DNA of 64,000 bases, taken from Bacteroidota bacterium. GTDB lineage: Bacteria; Bacteroidota; Bacteroidia; UBA4408. The notes beneath the pieces are model-generated. The model saw nothing but the letters and a program-made list of their open reading frames with translations, ran no database searches and was not told the DNA's origin. Position 1 is the first letter of the stretch. The number at the start of each line of letters is the position of its first letter. The position numbers and the translations under genes were made by a program. Below, one piece after another: positions 38,908 to 48,215 of this stretch. The stretch covers positions 62,001 to 126,000 of the forward strand of contig JADKCP010000011.1 of NCBI GenBank assembly GCA_016718805.1. The letters run 5' to 3'.

Positions 38908-39624
38908 TTAAAAAGCCAAGTAGTAATCTTTTGTAAGTTCTTTGTATTCATCCGAATAGGAATGACGTTCATCAACTTCTATAACTATGCTACTTTCGGA
39001 AAAAGAAGTTGGATTAAACTTAAACTGCATTAACAAGCGTTTTTCAGTTTTATCAGTACGTGTTTTTACCCTAAGTATTTTATCGATGTGCAAGCGTTTA
39101 GCTTCAGCCATGTCTCTAAACAATTCAGCTTCTTTAAAAGGAAGTATCACACAAAATTTTCCTTTTTTCTCCAGCAGGTTAATTACACCATTTAACAATT
39201 CATCAAAGGGTAATAAATCAGTATGACGGGCAGCAGTGCGCGATTCAGCGTTTGCTTTTGACGAATCAATAAAATAAGGAGGATTGCTTACAATGAGGTC
39301 ATATTTTTTGTCACCGGCACTTGCTTCAAATTGTTGTAGCGATTGATGGTATACTTTAATTCGCTCGTGCCATTTACACAAAGAAACATTTTCACTTGCT
39401 TGTATAAAAGCATTCTCATCAATGTCAATGGCATCAATTTGTGCTCCCGACTTTTGTGCAAGCATGAGTGCAATTATTCCGGTACCTGTACCAATGTCTA
39501 AAATGGATTTCGATTCTTGAGCATTTACCCATGAGCCCAGCAACACAGCATCGGTGCCAACTTTCATGGCACATTTATCTTGATTTATTTTAAATTGTTT
39601 GAATTCAAAATGCTGTTGCGGCAT
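38908..39624 (-). CDS. tRNA1(Val) (adenine-N6)-methyltransferase-like protein
   Basis: The protein has 238 residues. The YfiC/TrmN6 family pattern is clear: N-terminal FKQFKINQDKCAMKVGTDAV, SAM-binding LDIGTGTGIIALMLAQ, and the N6-adenine catalytic motif NPPY (SNPPYFIDSS). In E. coli TrmN6 methylates A37 of valine tRNA. The exact tRNA target in this organism is unproven. Confidence 0.85.
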   Translation of the reverse strand: MPQQHFEFKQFKINQDKCAMKVGTDAVLLGSWVNAQESKSILDIGTGTGIIALMLAQKSGAQIDAIDIDENAFIQASENVSLCKWHERIKVYHQSLQQFEASAGDKKYDLIVSNPPYFIDSSKANAESRTAARHTDLLPFDELLNGVINLLEKKGKFCVILPFKEAELFRDMAEAKRLHIDKILRVKTRTDKTEKRLLMQFKFNPTSFSESSIVIEVDERHSYSDEYKELTKDYYLAF

Positions 39625-39729
39625 AAACTAGTATTCAAAAACAAATCTTCGCTTCTTGTTTTCTTTGCTAAAAATACAAAAATAAATGAATGAACATAGC
39701 TTGAGGTTTTAGCCAAAGTCAAATTTTCG

Positions 39730-39737
39730 TAGTTTTG
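39730..39737 (+). promoter_or_regulatory. Bacteroidota -7 element (TAGTTTTG) of the OstA-like gene
   Basis: TAnnTTTG match, 21 nt before the GTG at 39759. It overlaps a TTG at 39735 that could otherwise be taken for the start, which argues for the GTG. Confidence 0.5.
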
Positions 39738-39758
39738 CGGCGCCTTAAAAATCAAGTG

Positions 39759-41348
39759 GTGAAGCAATACCTATTAATTATTTTAGTTGCACTAAGCATT
39801 AGTTCTCAAAGTCAAACCCGCATCGAATTGCTCAATGCCAATTCTTTGGAATATGATGAAGACAATGGTGCTGCCAAGCGTTTGTTGGGAAATGTTTCAT
39901 TTAAACACGAGAGTGCGCTGATGTATTGCGATAGTGCATACCTATATCCCGACAATTCGCTTGATGCTTTTGGGAATGTTCACATTCAGCAAGGCGATAC
40001 TTTAAATTTATATGGTCAGCTTTTAAAGTACAATGGAAATACAAAAATGGCTGAATTAACACAGCAGGTTCGATTAATTGACAAGGACATTACACTTACC
40101 ACTGAATTTTTGAAGTATAATTTATCTTCCGATTTAGCAAATTATTCAGGTGGTGGCAAAATTGTGAATAAAGAAAATACGCTAACCAGCATCAATGGAT
40201 ATTACTTTGCAAAAAGCAAGGATTTTTATTTTAAACATCGGGTGATTCTTGTAAATCCTGAATACACGGTTAGCTGCGACACCTTAAAATACAATACACT
40301 TAGTGAAATTGCCTACTTCTTATCTCCTACTCAAATAGTAGGAAAAGAAAACACTATTTATTGCGAAAATGGCTGGTACGATACCAAAAAAAATATTGCA
40401 CAGTTTAATAAAAATGCCCGTTTAACAAATCCTAAACAACAACTCAAAGGCGATAGCTTGTATTATAATCGCAATAAAGGATATGGAAAAGCCATGCATA
40501 ATATTGAAGTACGTGATACTTCTGAAAACATTATTATTACAGGAGAATTAGGTGAGTATTTTGAACTAGAAGACAATTCAATTGTTACCGGAAATGCTTT
40601 ACTGATTCAGATTTACGACAAGGATTCGCTTTTTTTACATGCCGATTTATTGCGGGCTACTACCGATAGTGCGCTGGCGCTGCAAACTAAACCCGATTCG
40701 AAAGCAACTATAGTTGCACCAAAAACGAAGAAAAAGAGCACAAAAGACGCAGCAGTTGCTAATTCAAACCAATCGCAAATCAAAAAAAGCGGTCGTGTGT
40801 TACTTGCTTATCACAAAGTAAAATTTTTCAAAAGCGACATGCAGGGAAAGTGCGATTCGTTGGTGTTTTCTTATAAGGATTCGATTATGCACTTGTATAC
40901 TCATCCTGTTATTTGGTCGGATAAAAACCAGTTGACCGGCGACAGTATTTCAATTCATACCTATCATGGCAAACTTGAAAGTTTAGATATTAAATACAAT
41001 GCGCTAATTGTGTCGCAGGAAGACAGCGTTCGATTTAACCAAATTAAAGGCAAAACAATGAAAGGCTTGTTTGCGAAGAATGCATTGTCGCGCTTAAATG
41101 TAAATGGCAACGGGCAAACTATTTATTATGCAAAAGATAAAGAAGCTTTGATTGGAGTTAATAAAACTGATTGTAGCAACATGATTATTTTGATTAAAGA
41201 AAATAAAGTTGATCGGATTACTTTTATCACAAAGCCAGATGCAACCATGTTTCCAATGGAGGAATTAAGTCCAAAAGATTTGCTTTTGCGCGATTTTAAA
41301 TGGTACGGTGATATACGCCCCTTGAAAAAGAACGATATATTTAATTAG
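39759..41348 (+). CDS. OstA/LptA-like outer-membrane biogenesis protein
   Basis: The protein is 529 residues from a GTG start at 39759. This start places a signal peptide at the N-terminus (KQYLLIILVALSISSQSQ), and the promoter element overlaps the upstream TTG. Repeated beta-strand segments of the OstA/LptA jellyroll type run through the protein (LLGNVSFKHES, AFGNVHIQQGD, YSGGGKIVNKEN). Bacteroidota carry such long OstA-like proteins; they are thought to bind lipopolysaccharide on its way to the outer membrane. A Lys/Ser-rich linker (KTKKKSTKDAAV) interrupts the repeats near residue 320. It overlaps the convergent esterase gene by 8 bp. Confidence 0.8.
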   Translation: MKQYLLIILVALSISSQSQTRIELLNANSLEYDEDNGAAKRLLGNVSFKHESALMYCDSAYLYPDNSLDAFGNVHIQQGDTLNLYGQLLKYNGNTKMAELTQQVRLIDKDITLTTEFLKYNLSSDLANYSGGGKIVNKENTLTSINGYYFAKSKDFYFKHRVILVNPEYTVSCDTLKYNTLSEIAYFLSPTQIVGKENTIYCENGWYDTKKNIAQFNKNARLTNPKQQLKGDSLYYNRNKGYGKAMHNIEVRDTSENIIITGELGEYFELEDNSIVTGNALLIQIYDKDSLFLHADLLRATTDSALALQTKPDSKATIVAPKTKKKSTKDAAVANSNQSQIKKSGRVLLAYHKVKFFKSDMQGKCDSLVFSYKDSIMHLYTHPVIWSDKNQLTGDSISIHTYHGKLESLDIKYNALIVSQEDSVRFNQIKGKTMKGLFAKNALSRLNVNGNGQTIYYAKDKEALIGVNKTDCSNMIILIKENKVDRITFITKPDATMFPMEELSPKDLLLRDFKWYGDIRPLKKNDIFN

Positions 41349-42210
41349 TTCTTGCAGAAACCCCAAAGCTCCATTGCAAAAAATCAGGAAGTGCAATAGC
41401 CCATGTTTCTTGATCGTGACGGCCTCCTTCAATTTCCAGATAGCGTATCGCATCTTTTCGAGTATAGCCTAATCCTTCTAATTCACTAATTAAATCAAGG
41501 GTATCGTCAATTGAGTCTATTATTCCGTTTTTATTTCGGTCTTTGGTTTCGTCAAGAGTTCCGGTTTGAAACCAAAATTTCATACCAATTCTTGGGATAC
41601 TATTTTTAACGATAGCATGCATAATTCTATCGGCATCTGTATAGCCTTTATCCAGTGCTTTTTTTCGCCACCAAAATGAACCGCTGAATACGCCAACTTT
41701 CGAAAACAATTCAGGATGATGCCAAGATATATCCATTGCTGATAAACCTCCTAAAGAAAAGCCTGCAAAGGCCGTGTGTATGGGTAAATTAGAAGTTTGA
41801 TAACGCGAATTGATATAAGGCATTAATTCCTGTGTGATAAACTCAGTATACTTTCCGGCTAAACTGCCTCTTTTGGCAAAATCGGGTTGAGAAGCGGTTC
41901 CGTATTCCTGTATGCGAGTTGCGCCACTGTGTATAGCAACTACAATAATTTTAGAAATTTTATTCTCAAAATATAATTTCTCAAGTGTTTGCTCCAGTTG
42001 AATGGCTGTCATATCCTGACCATCATTGAAATAAAGAACAGGATACGTTTCTTTGCCTGAAAAGTAATCGGGTGGCAAAAACACATCAAATTCAATTTTA
42101 CGTGCAAGGGTAGTAGAACGAAAATTATTTTTTCGTTCAATAATAACCGAATCACGATTTAAAAATCGATGAAAACTGGAACGTATAGCAGTACTAAAAC
42201 TAACCGACAT
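41341..42210 (-). CDS. Alpha/beta-hydrolase-fold esterase
   Basis: The protein is 289 residues from the ATG at 42210; a TTG nine codons upstream is less likely. It resembles the esterase D/enterochelin-esterase group: the strand YPVLYFNDGQD, the nucleophile elbow GFSLGG (Ser within AFAGFSLGGLSAM), and a C-terminal His in EGGRHDQETW. No signal peptide is evident, so it is probably cytoplasmic. The substrate is unknown; related proteins act on siderophores, formylglutathione or acyl sugars. Confidence 0.82.
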   Translation of the reverse strand: MSVSFSTAIRSSFHRFLNRDSVIIERKNNFRSTTLARKIEFDVFLPPDYFSGKETYPVLYFNDGQDMTAIQLEQTLEKLYFENKISKIIVVAIHSGATRIQEYGTASQPDFAKRGSLAGKYTEFITQELMPYINSRYQTSNLPIHTAFAGFSLGGLSAMDISWHHPELFSKVGVFSGSFWWRKKALDKGYTDADRIMHAIVKNSIPRIGMKFWFQTGTLDETKDRNKNGIIDSIDDTLDLISELEGLGYTRKDAIRYLEIEGGRHDQETWAIALPDFLQWSFGVSARTN

Positions 42211-42624
42211 GAATGTTTTTGAATAAATTATACGCAAATTTAACGTAATGGTTATAGTAAATTAAGCTTCGTTTTAAATGTTATTAACGAATTACTAACT
42301 AATTATTTTTGCAGATTAAAAAGTATCAGATGGTTGAGCAATCAACTTTAACAAAAATTAGTTGAAGTTCGATTTTAAAACTAAAATATGGTAACATCTT
42401 TAAAGTGTGAGGTTCTTTTATAATTAATACCTGCAACTACTTAACCAGTATCATTAACAAGCTTACAACTCATTATTTTATAATCAATTCACCTGCTAAT
42501 TGCCTTATCCAATAGCATTAGTCCGTAAGATTTTACTGATTCAATTTATTGAAAATTTGCAATTCTTACTGGAACTATATGTTCAAGTAGATTCCTAAAA
42601 TTTAACAATGAAGTCAGTTCATTT

Positions 42625-42640
42625 TTTAGACTCATCTAAA
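42625..42640. promoter_or_regulatory. Palindromic operator candidate for the DtxR/MntR-family regulator
   Basis: TTTAGACTCATCTAAA is a perfect 6-4-6 inverted repeat. It has the size and the TTTAG...CTAAA ends of known MntR/DtxR/SirR boxes. It lies 8 nt upstream of the -7 element at 42649, so a bound repressor would cover the -33 region. It points to metal-dependent autorepression of the regulator-transporter operon. Confidence 0.65.
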
Positions 42641-42648
42641 TTTATTTT

Positions 42649-42656
42649 TATATTTG
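42649..42656 (+). promoter_or_regulatory. Bacteroidota -7 element (TATATTTG) of the mntR-mntH operon
   Basis: TAnnTTTG match, 15 nt before the ATG at 42672. It sits directly downstream of the palindrome at 42625-42640. Confidence 0.55.
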
Positions 42657-42671
42657 CAAAAAAATAATTCC

Positions 42672-43328
42672 ATGAATTCATTTACCGAAGAAAATTATCT
42701 AAAGGAAATATTTAAATTGATGCAGCAAGAAGATAGCATGGTAAGTACCAACGCTATAGCCGATAAATTGGGAACAAGAGCTGCATCGGTAACTGATATG
42801 CTAATTAAACTATCTGATAAAAAACTCGTTCATTATAAAAAATACCAAGGTGTAACCTTAACTTCTAAAGGAAAAAAAGTAGCCCTTGAAATTATTCGCA
42901 ACCATCGATTATGGGAAGTTTTTTTAGTTGAAAAACTTCAGTTTAAATGGGATGAAGTGCACGAAATGGCCGAAGAATTGGAACATATCAACAGCAAAGA
43001 AATGGTATTGCGCCTCGATAAATATTTAGGCTACCCTAAATTTGATCCTCATGGTGATCCTATTCCTGATGGCAAAGGAAAAATTGGTGTAAAAAAATCA
43101 CGGCTTCTTTCCCAGCTTATACCCAACAAAGCAGCACAGGTCTTAGGAGTTGTTGACCACTCTCCTGCTTTTTTACAATACATTGAAAAGTTGGGAATTA
43201 TGCCCGGACATGGAATTAAATTGAAAGAAATAATTGAATACGATAAATCAATAAGTATCAGCATCAATGGCAAAGAGCCCGTATTTATCAGTAATGACGT
43301 CGCCAAAAACATTTTAATATCCGCATGA
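42672..43328 (+). CDS. DtxR/MntR-family metal-dependent transcriptional regulator
   Basis: The protein is 218 residues from the ATG at 42672; an upstream TTG at 42654 lies inside the promoter motif. A winged helix (about 1-65, NAIADKLGTRAASVTDMLIK) is followed by the dimerisation/metal domain with NHRLWEVFL (His78) and AEELEH (Glu101, Glu104, His105), and a C-terminal FeoA/SH3-like domain (about 140-218). By alignment, the position that is Cys in iron sensors (IdeR Cys102) is Glu101, as in manganese sensor MntR, while the position of MntR Asp8 is Asn8. Mn2+ sensing is thus favoured but not proven. It overlaps the transporter gene by 4 nt (ATGA). Confidence 0.88.
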   Translation: MNSFTEENYLKEIFKLMQQEDSMVSTNAIADKLGTRAASVTDMLIKLSDKKLVHYKKYQGVTLTSKGKKVALEIIRNHRLWEVFLVEKLQFKWDEVHEMAEELEHINSKEMVLRLDKYLGYPKFDPHGDPIPDGKGKIGVKKSRLLSQLIPNKAAQVLGVVDHSPAFLQYIEKLGIMPGHGIKLKEIIEYDKSISISINGKEPVFISNDVAKNILISA

Positions 43329-45220
43329 AAACAACCAACTCATCAAGTGCTTCCCTTTCGGAAGTTAACGCCACTGTAAATACCCAAACAAAAATTGGTT
43401 TCTGGAAAAAGCTTTTCGCCTTTTTGGGCCCCGCTTATCTGGTCAGCGTAGGTTACATGGATCCGGGAAATTGGGCTACCGATATTGCCGGCGGAAGTAG
43501 CTTTGGTTATTCGCTTATTTGGGTATTGTTGATGAGTAATTTAATGGCCCTTTTACTGCAAAGTTTAAGCGCTCGTTTAGGTATAGTAAGTGGACGAGAT
43601 TTAGCGCAAGCTTCACGCGAAACCTACCCTCCTTTAGTAAATATTTGTTTGTATGCACTCGCCGAAATAGCTATAGCAGCATGCGATTTAGCCGAAGTTT
43701 TAGGTATGGCTATTGGCTTGCAATTGCTGTTTCATATTCCTTTGTTATGGGGTGTTTGTATTTCGGTACTGGATACTTTTTTATTGCTCTTCCTAATCAA
43801 TTATGGAATACGTAAAATAGAAGCATTCATCATTGTATTAGTAGTTATTATTGGTGCATCGTTTTTTATGGAGATGATTTTTGCTCAACCCGATATGGGC
43901 GAGTTGGCCAAGGGATTTGTTCCATCACTACCATCAAACACCGCATTGTATATTGCAATTGGAATTATTGGGGCAACAGTTATGCCGCACAACCTTTACT
44001 TGCATTCATCTTTGGTTCAAACGCGCAAATTTGAGCGAAGTAAAGAAGCCATTAAAAAAGCCATACGTTTTAATATAATCGATTCAACTATTGCACTCAA
44101 CCTAGCCTTCTTTGTAAATGCCGCCATATTGATTTTAGCTGCTTCTACGTTTTATAACAACGGTTTATTCGATGTTGCTGAGATACAGGATGCACACCGC
44201 TTTTTAGAACCAATGCTTGGAAATAAGTGGGCTCCAATTTTATTCGCAGTTGCACTTATTGCAGCCGGACAAAGCAGTACAATAACCGGAACTTTAGCCG
44301 GACAAATTGTTATGGAAGGTTACCTTAATTTACGCTTACAACCTTGGATTCGCAGATTACTCACACGGATAATTGCCATTGTTCCAGCCTTTATTACGAT
44401 TTTTTATTTAGGTGAAGCAGCAACTGGAAAGTTATTGATTTTAAGTCAAGTTATTTTGAGCCTTCAACTTGGATTTGCGGTAATACCTCTCATACATTTT
44501 GTAAGCGACAAAAGTAAAATGGGTACATTTTCGATTGGTAAAATCACGCAAATAGCTGCTTGGCTGGTAGCAGCAATTATTGTCTCATTAAATGTAAAAT
44601 TGGTTATTGGTGAGGTTAGTGATGCGCTCGAATTGCCATTTTTTAATAATGGAATCAGCAAATTTTTATTGATTTTGATTATATCGGGTGTTGGATTTTT
44701 GTTGTTGTATATTGTAGTTAATCCTATAATCAACAAAGCAAAACCAACCGAAAAAAACTACTTGCATGGAAACTTAAAATCAATAAACGATGCACAAATG
44801 CCTGCATATAATAAGGTTGCAATTACTGTTGATTTTTCGGATACCGATTCAATCACTATCAATCATGCATTAGCACAAGGTGGGCGCGCTGCTGAATATA
44901 CCCTCATACACATTGTTGAAACTGCCGGTGCTTTAATTATGGGTAATGAAATTGAAGATATGGAAAGCAGTAGCGACAAAGATTTTTTATTAATTTATGT
45001 AAATCATTTAAGTGAAAAAGGATATAAAGTTACCAGCAGCTTAGGCTTTGGAAATCCTAAAAACGCAATTCCCGAAATTGTAAATTCAACCAATGCCGAT
45101 TTATTGGTTATGGGAGCTCACGGTCATACTGGAATAAAAGATATACTATTTGGTACTACCGTTGATTCGGTTCGACATAAAGTACGAGTTCCCGTATTTA
45201 TTGTGCGCAAACCTGCTTAA
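43325..45220 (+). CDS. Nramp divalent-metal transporter fused to a universal stress protein domain
   Basis: The protein has 631 residues. Residues about 25-465 are an Nramp/MntH transporter with 11 predicted membrane helices, the metal-site motif DPGNW in the first helix and MPHNLYLHS in the sixth. Residues about 490-631 form a soluble UspA domain (YNKVAITVDFSDTDS ... GAHGHTGIKDILFGTT) with the G-2x-G-9x-G-T motif of ATP-binding universal stress proteins. A transporter alone is about 430-450 residues, so this is a true fusion. It is translationally coupled to the DtxR/MntR-family gene by a 4-nt overlap. Mn2+ (or Fe2+) uptake with proton coupling is expected; the Usp domain may sense nucleotides (inference). 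Confidence 0.9.
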   Translation: MKTTNSSSASLSEVNATVNTQTKIGFWKKLFAFLGPAYLVSVGYMDPGNWATDIAGGSSFGYSLIWVLLMSNLMALLLQSLSARLGIVSGRDLAQASRETYPPLVNICLYALAEIAIAACDLAEVLGMAIGLQLLFHIPLLWGVCISVLDTFLLLFLINYGIRKIEAFIIVLVVIIGASFFMEMIFAQPDMGELAKGFVPSLPSNTALYIAIGIIGATVMPHNLYLHSSLVQTRKFERSKEAIKKAIRFNIIDSTIALNLAFFVNAAILILAASTFYNNGLFDVAEIQDAHRFLEPMLGNKWAPILFAVALIAAGQSSTITGTLAGQIVMEGYLNLRLQPWIRRLLTRIIAIVPAFITIFYLGEAATGKLLILSQVILSLQLGFAVIPLIHFVSDKSKMGTFSIGKITQIAAWLVAAIIVSLNVKLVIGEVSDALELPFFNNGISKFLLILIISGVGFLLLYIVVNPIINKAKPTEKNYLHGNLKSINDAQMPAYNKVAITVDFSDTDSITINHALAQGGRAAEYTLIHIVETAGALIMGNEIEDMESSSDKDFLLIYVNHLSEKGYKVTSSLGFGNPKNAIPEIVNSTNADLLVMGAHGHTGIKDILFGTTVDSVRHKVRVPVFIVRKPA

Positions 45221-45241
45221 CTGAGTTGAAATTAATTCAAC

Positions 45242-46879
45242 TTATGCCTGATATTCCTTAAATATTTTGTTCAATCGTTTAAGCATCAATGCAAGTGCGG
45301 TAGTTGCTAACATCAACAAAACAAAATTTACTAAAAAGTACAAGGCTTTATTGTCATAACCATCCCATAAAGTGGCCAATATTCCACTAAATTTATTACC
45401 CAATGAAGTTGCAAGCGACCAACCTCCCATCATTAATCCGGTAATGTGGGTTGGACTTAATTTCGACACCAAACTTAAGCCCATAGGACTTAACAACAAT
45501 TCACCGACAGTTACAATACCATAAGAAGCAATGAGCCATTCTGCACCTGCCTTTTCGGTTCCGTTTCCGCAATAGTACACTGCCCAAACCATAATTAATG
45601 TAGATAAACCACTCACGAATAAGCCCAGGCAAATTTTTGCAGGTGTGGTGGGTTCTTTACTTCTACTTCTCAAAAAACTAAAGAAAGCAACTACCAAAGG
45701 TGTTAGTGTTACCACAAAAAATGGATTAATCGATTGAAACAACTCTGTTGAAATTAGCTTCTTGCTACTTCCTTCTGAAAGTTTACTTACATCATCGTTT
45801 AAATAGTAAGCAGGAAATGACAGCCCTTTTTCAAAATCACCGGAAGCATTTTTTTGCTTTCTAAACTGAGCGTCGAGCAAGTAGGTTGTGTCTTTGCTAT
45901 AGGTAACTGTTTCGTTTAATTTTAATGCATCTGTTACTTTTAATGCTACATCAGGAGTTTCGCGATCGGTATAATATTGCGCCCAAGTTGTTAAGGCTGT
46001 TCCATTTTGCTTAAATACTGCCCAAAATACAACCACTACAGCAAATATTGAAAGTAAGGCTCCAATAGGTCGCTTCTCATCTTCTTTAGCTTTAAAATAA
46101 AGCGAGGCATAAAAAGCAATAACCGGTATTGAACCCAGTAAAAAAGCATCGCTACTATCGCTTCCAAAAATATTTCCAGGAATAAACCATGAAGCAATAC
46201 CTATAACAATTGCAGGAAGCATTACTTTAGAAAGTACTGTAAAAACTGATTGTTCATCTTTATTTTGTGTCTTAGGAACATCCACATGCGCATAATGTTT
46301 ATTGCCAATAATAAAAACTGCTACACCTAAAAACATTCCAATACCGGCAGCAATAAATGCTTCACCCCATCCATATGTATTTCGTAAAAAGGCAGCAAAA
46401 AAATTGCAAATGAAAGCACCTATATTTATTCCCATATAAAAAATGCTATAGCCACTATCTTTCATCGATTTGTATTCGGGTGCTGAGTATAAGTTCCCAA
46501 GGAGGGTGCTGATATTTGGTTTGAAAAATCCGTTTCCTATAACCATTAAAAAAAGTGAAATAAAAAACGCTGTATTACCGGGCACTGCTAATCCTATGTA
46601 GCCACAGCCCATGAGTAAACCTCCTATTATAATTGATTTTCGATAACCCAATAAACGATCAGCCAACATTCCTCCAATAAATGGAGTTAAATAATTTAAA
46701 GCGATAAAAGTTCCAAAAATATCTGAAGCTTGGCTACGCTCTAAATTTAATCCTCCTTTTTCGTAATCGGTCATGTACAAAACAAATATTCCAATCATGA
46801 GGTAATAACCAAAACGCTCCCACATTTCAGTAAAAAACAAATAGGGTAATCCTTTAGGATGTGATTTTTTTTTGCTCAT
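45242..46879 (-). CDS. POT-family proton-dependent oligopeptide transporter
   Basis: The protein has 545 residues and 12 or more predicted membrane helices. The POT/PTR2 signatures are present: FFTEMWERFGYYLM (ExxERFxYY) in the first helix, and GNGFFKPNISTLLGNLY in a later one. An insert of about 75 soluble residues (about 300-375) between middle helices is typical of Bacteroidota POT proteins. It imports di- and tripeptides with protons across the inner membrane. It is monocistronic; the transporter gene at 43325 is convergent with it. Confidence 0.92.
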   Translation of the reverse strand: MSKKKSHPKGLPYLFFTEMWERFGYYLMIGIFVLYMTDYEKGGLNLERSQASDIFGTFIALNYLTPFIGGMLADRLLGYRKSIIIGGLLMGCGYIGLAVPGNTAFFISLFLMVIGNGFFKPNISTLLGNLYSAPEYKSMKDSGYSIFYMGINIGAFICNFFAAFLRNTYGWGEAFIAAGIGMFLGVAVFIIGNKHYAHVDVPKTQNKDEQSVFTVLSKVMLPAIVIGIASWFIPGNIFGSDSSDAFLLGSIPVIAFYASLYFKAKEDEKRPIGALLSIFAVVVVFWAVFKQNGTALTTWAQYYTDRETPDVALKVTDALKLNETVTYSKDTTYLLDAQFRKQKNASGDFEKGLSFPAYYLNDDVSKLSEGSSKKLISTELFQSINPFFVVTLTPLVVAFFSFLRSRSKEPTTPAKICLGLFVSGLSTLIMVWAVYYCGNGTEKAGAEWLIASYGIVTVGELLLSPMGLSLVSKLSPTHITGLMMGGWSLATSLGNKFSGILATLWDGYDNKALYFLVNFVLLMLATTALALMLKRLNKIFKEYQA

Positions 46880-46954
46880 ACAAGTAAATTTAACCGGTTA
46901 AATATACTAATAGAAAGCAGAAAATAAATTTTAGAGTAGTTTAAACAGAAGCAG

Positions 46955-46962
46955 TAAGTTTG
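46955..46962 (+). promoter_or_regulatory. Bacteroidota -7 element (TAAGTTTG) of smpB
   Basis: TAnnTTTG match, 29 nt before the ATG at 46992. Confidence 0.5.
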
Positions 46963-46991
46963 TGAAATAATACAAGAACTTAGGGATTGCC

Positions 46992-47435
46992 ATGAAGGAA
47001 GTAAATATTAAGAACAGAAAAGCGAGTTTTGAATATAGTTTTATTGATAAGTACGATGCAGGTATTCAGTTAAGTGGAACCGAAATAAAATCGATTCGCG
47101 AAAGTGATGCAAACATTGCAGATGCCTTTTGCACTTTTTTTAACGGTGAATTGTTTGTGCGAAATATGCATATAAGTCCTTACAAAGAAGGAACATACAA
47201 CAATCATGAACCCAAACGCGATCGTAAATTATTGCTTACTAAAAAGGAATTGAAAAAACTGTTGGCGAAATTAAAGGACAAAGGACTCACGATAGTTCCC
47301 TTGCGCTTGTATATTGCCGAAAGCGGTTATGCTAAATTGGAAATAGCCTTGGCAAAAGGTAAAAAGAATTACGATAAACGTGAAGATTTAAAAACAAAGG
47401 ATGCCAAGCGGGAAATGGACCGTAGAATGAAGTAA
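46992..47435 (+). CDS. smpB: SsrA-binding protein SmpB
   Basis: The 147-residue length is typical. NRKASFEYSF, GIQLSGTEIKSIRE, the NHEPKRDRKLLLTKKE segment and the basic C-terminal tail (KGKKNYDKREDLKTKDAKRE) are characteristic. It binds tmRNA and delivers it to stalled ribosomes for trans-translation in the cytoplasm. The tmRNA gene (ssrA) is not visible in this window. Confidence 0.97.
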   Translation: MKEVNIKNRKASFEYSFIDKYDAGIQLSGTEIKSIRESDANIADAFCTFFNGELFVRNMHISPYKEGTYNNHEPKRDRKLLLTKKELKKLLAKLKDKGLTIVPLRLYIAESGYAKLEIALAKGKKNYDKREDLKTKDAKREMDRRMK

Positions 47436-47440
47436 GTATG

Positions 47441-48148
47441 CTATTCTTCCAACATTTCGATGTCGGTACTTTTTATGTTTGTAATTTTAGTTCCCGCATT
47501 TCCATTAACAGTGCTGGTAGTAGTACTTTCAGTTTCTATTACTGCTTTTAAACGGTTTTTACTTAGTCCAATTATTTTCCAGGTAGCAATTTGCGGTGCA
47601 GTTGTATGAACCGAATCGGCCACTGAATCGAGAGTTGTACCCAAATAAGTTGAATAGGTATAATAAAATTTACCAGATAAATTGGTAGTTAGTTCCATAC
47701 TTTCTTTGTTTTTCAACTCAGCTTTTTTGTCATTAAATTTCCAAGTGCCTTCTTCTTCAATGCGAGTTTTAGAAACATAATAGCCACCAACAGCTTGTGG
47801 TACATAAACGAAGTATTCAATAACTGAATTCCAATCGCCTGATTTTGAAAAATGATAATGGCTTCGACTAATTTTGCCTGAATAAGAATAAGCAGAAGTT
47901 GGAGAAACTCCGCTTTCTATATAATTTACAGTTCCAAAATTTCGGTTAAATGTTTCATTGGAAGAACTACCATCGGGATAAGCATACACTAAGGATTGAT
48001 TCTCATTGTAAGATACTATATTCCAATCACCTGCCAATCGTGCTTTGCGCGAATAAAAAGAAAAAATAGGGTCTTCATTTCCTTTTCTACAGGAATTAAA
48101 AATCGCTAAATAAATAAGTAAAAGTGTAAATCCTATTCTCTTTTGCAT
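47441..48148 (-). CDS. Lipoprotein, possibly lipocalin-like
   Basis: The protein has 235 residues. The signal peptide ends at a lipobox with the lipidated Cys20 (IFNSC). The mature part is beta-rich with the opening LAGDWNIVSYNEN and a later EEGTWKFNDKKAELKNKE, the pattern of the short lipocalin-like lipoproteins common in Bacteroidota. It should be tethered to the periplasmic or outer face. No enzyme motif was seen; function unknown. Its stop is 5 nt from the smpB stop, with which it converges. Confidence 0.7.
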   Translation of the reverse strand: MQKRIGFTLLLIYLAIFNSCRKGNEDPIFSFYSRKARLAGDWNIVSYNENQSLVYAYPDGSSSNETFNRNFGTVNYIESGVSPTSAYSYSGKISRSHYHFSKSGDWNSVIEYFVYVPQAVGGYYVSKTRIEEEGTWKFNDKKAELKNKESMELTTNLSGKFYYTYSTYLGTTLDSVADSVHTTAPQIATWKIIGLSKNRLKAVIETESTTTSTVNGNAGTKITNIKSTDIEMLEE

Positions 48149-48215
48149 GATGGTGAAAAAATTAAAAGGTATTATTTACAACTGCTTGAACGGTAAAATT
48201 ATGAAAAAAAGTCTG

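Larger units (their letters stand above)
42211..42671. other. 461-bp divergent intergenic region between esterase and mntR-like genes
   Basis: It separates the divergently transcribed esterase and DtxR-family genes. Besides the operator-like palindrome and the -7 element at its right end it is AT-rich, with no recognisable RNA gene or open reading frame. I see no promoter motif for the esterase side. Confidence 0.6.
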
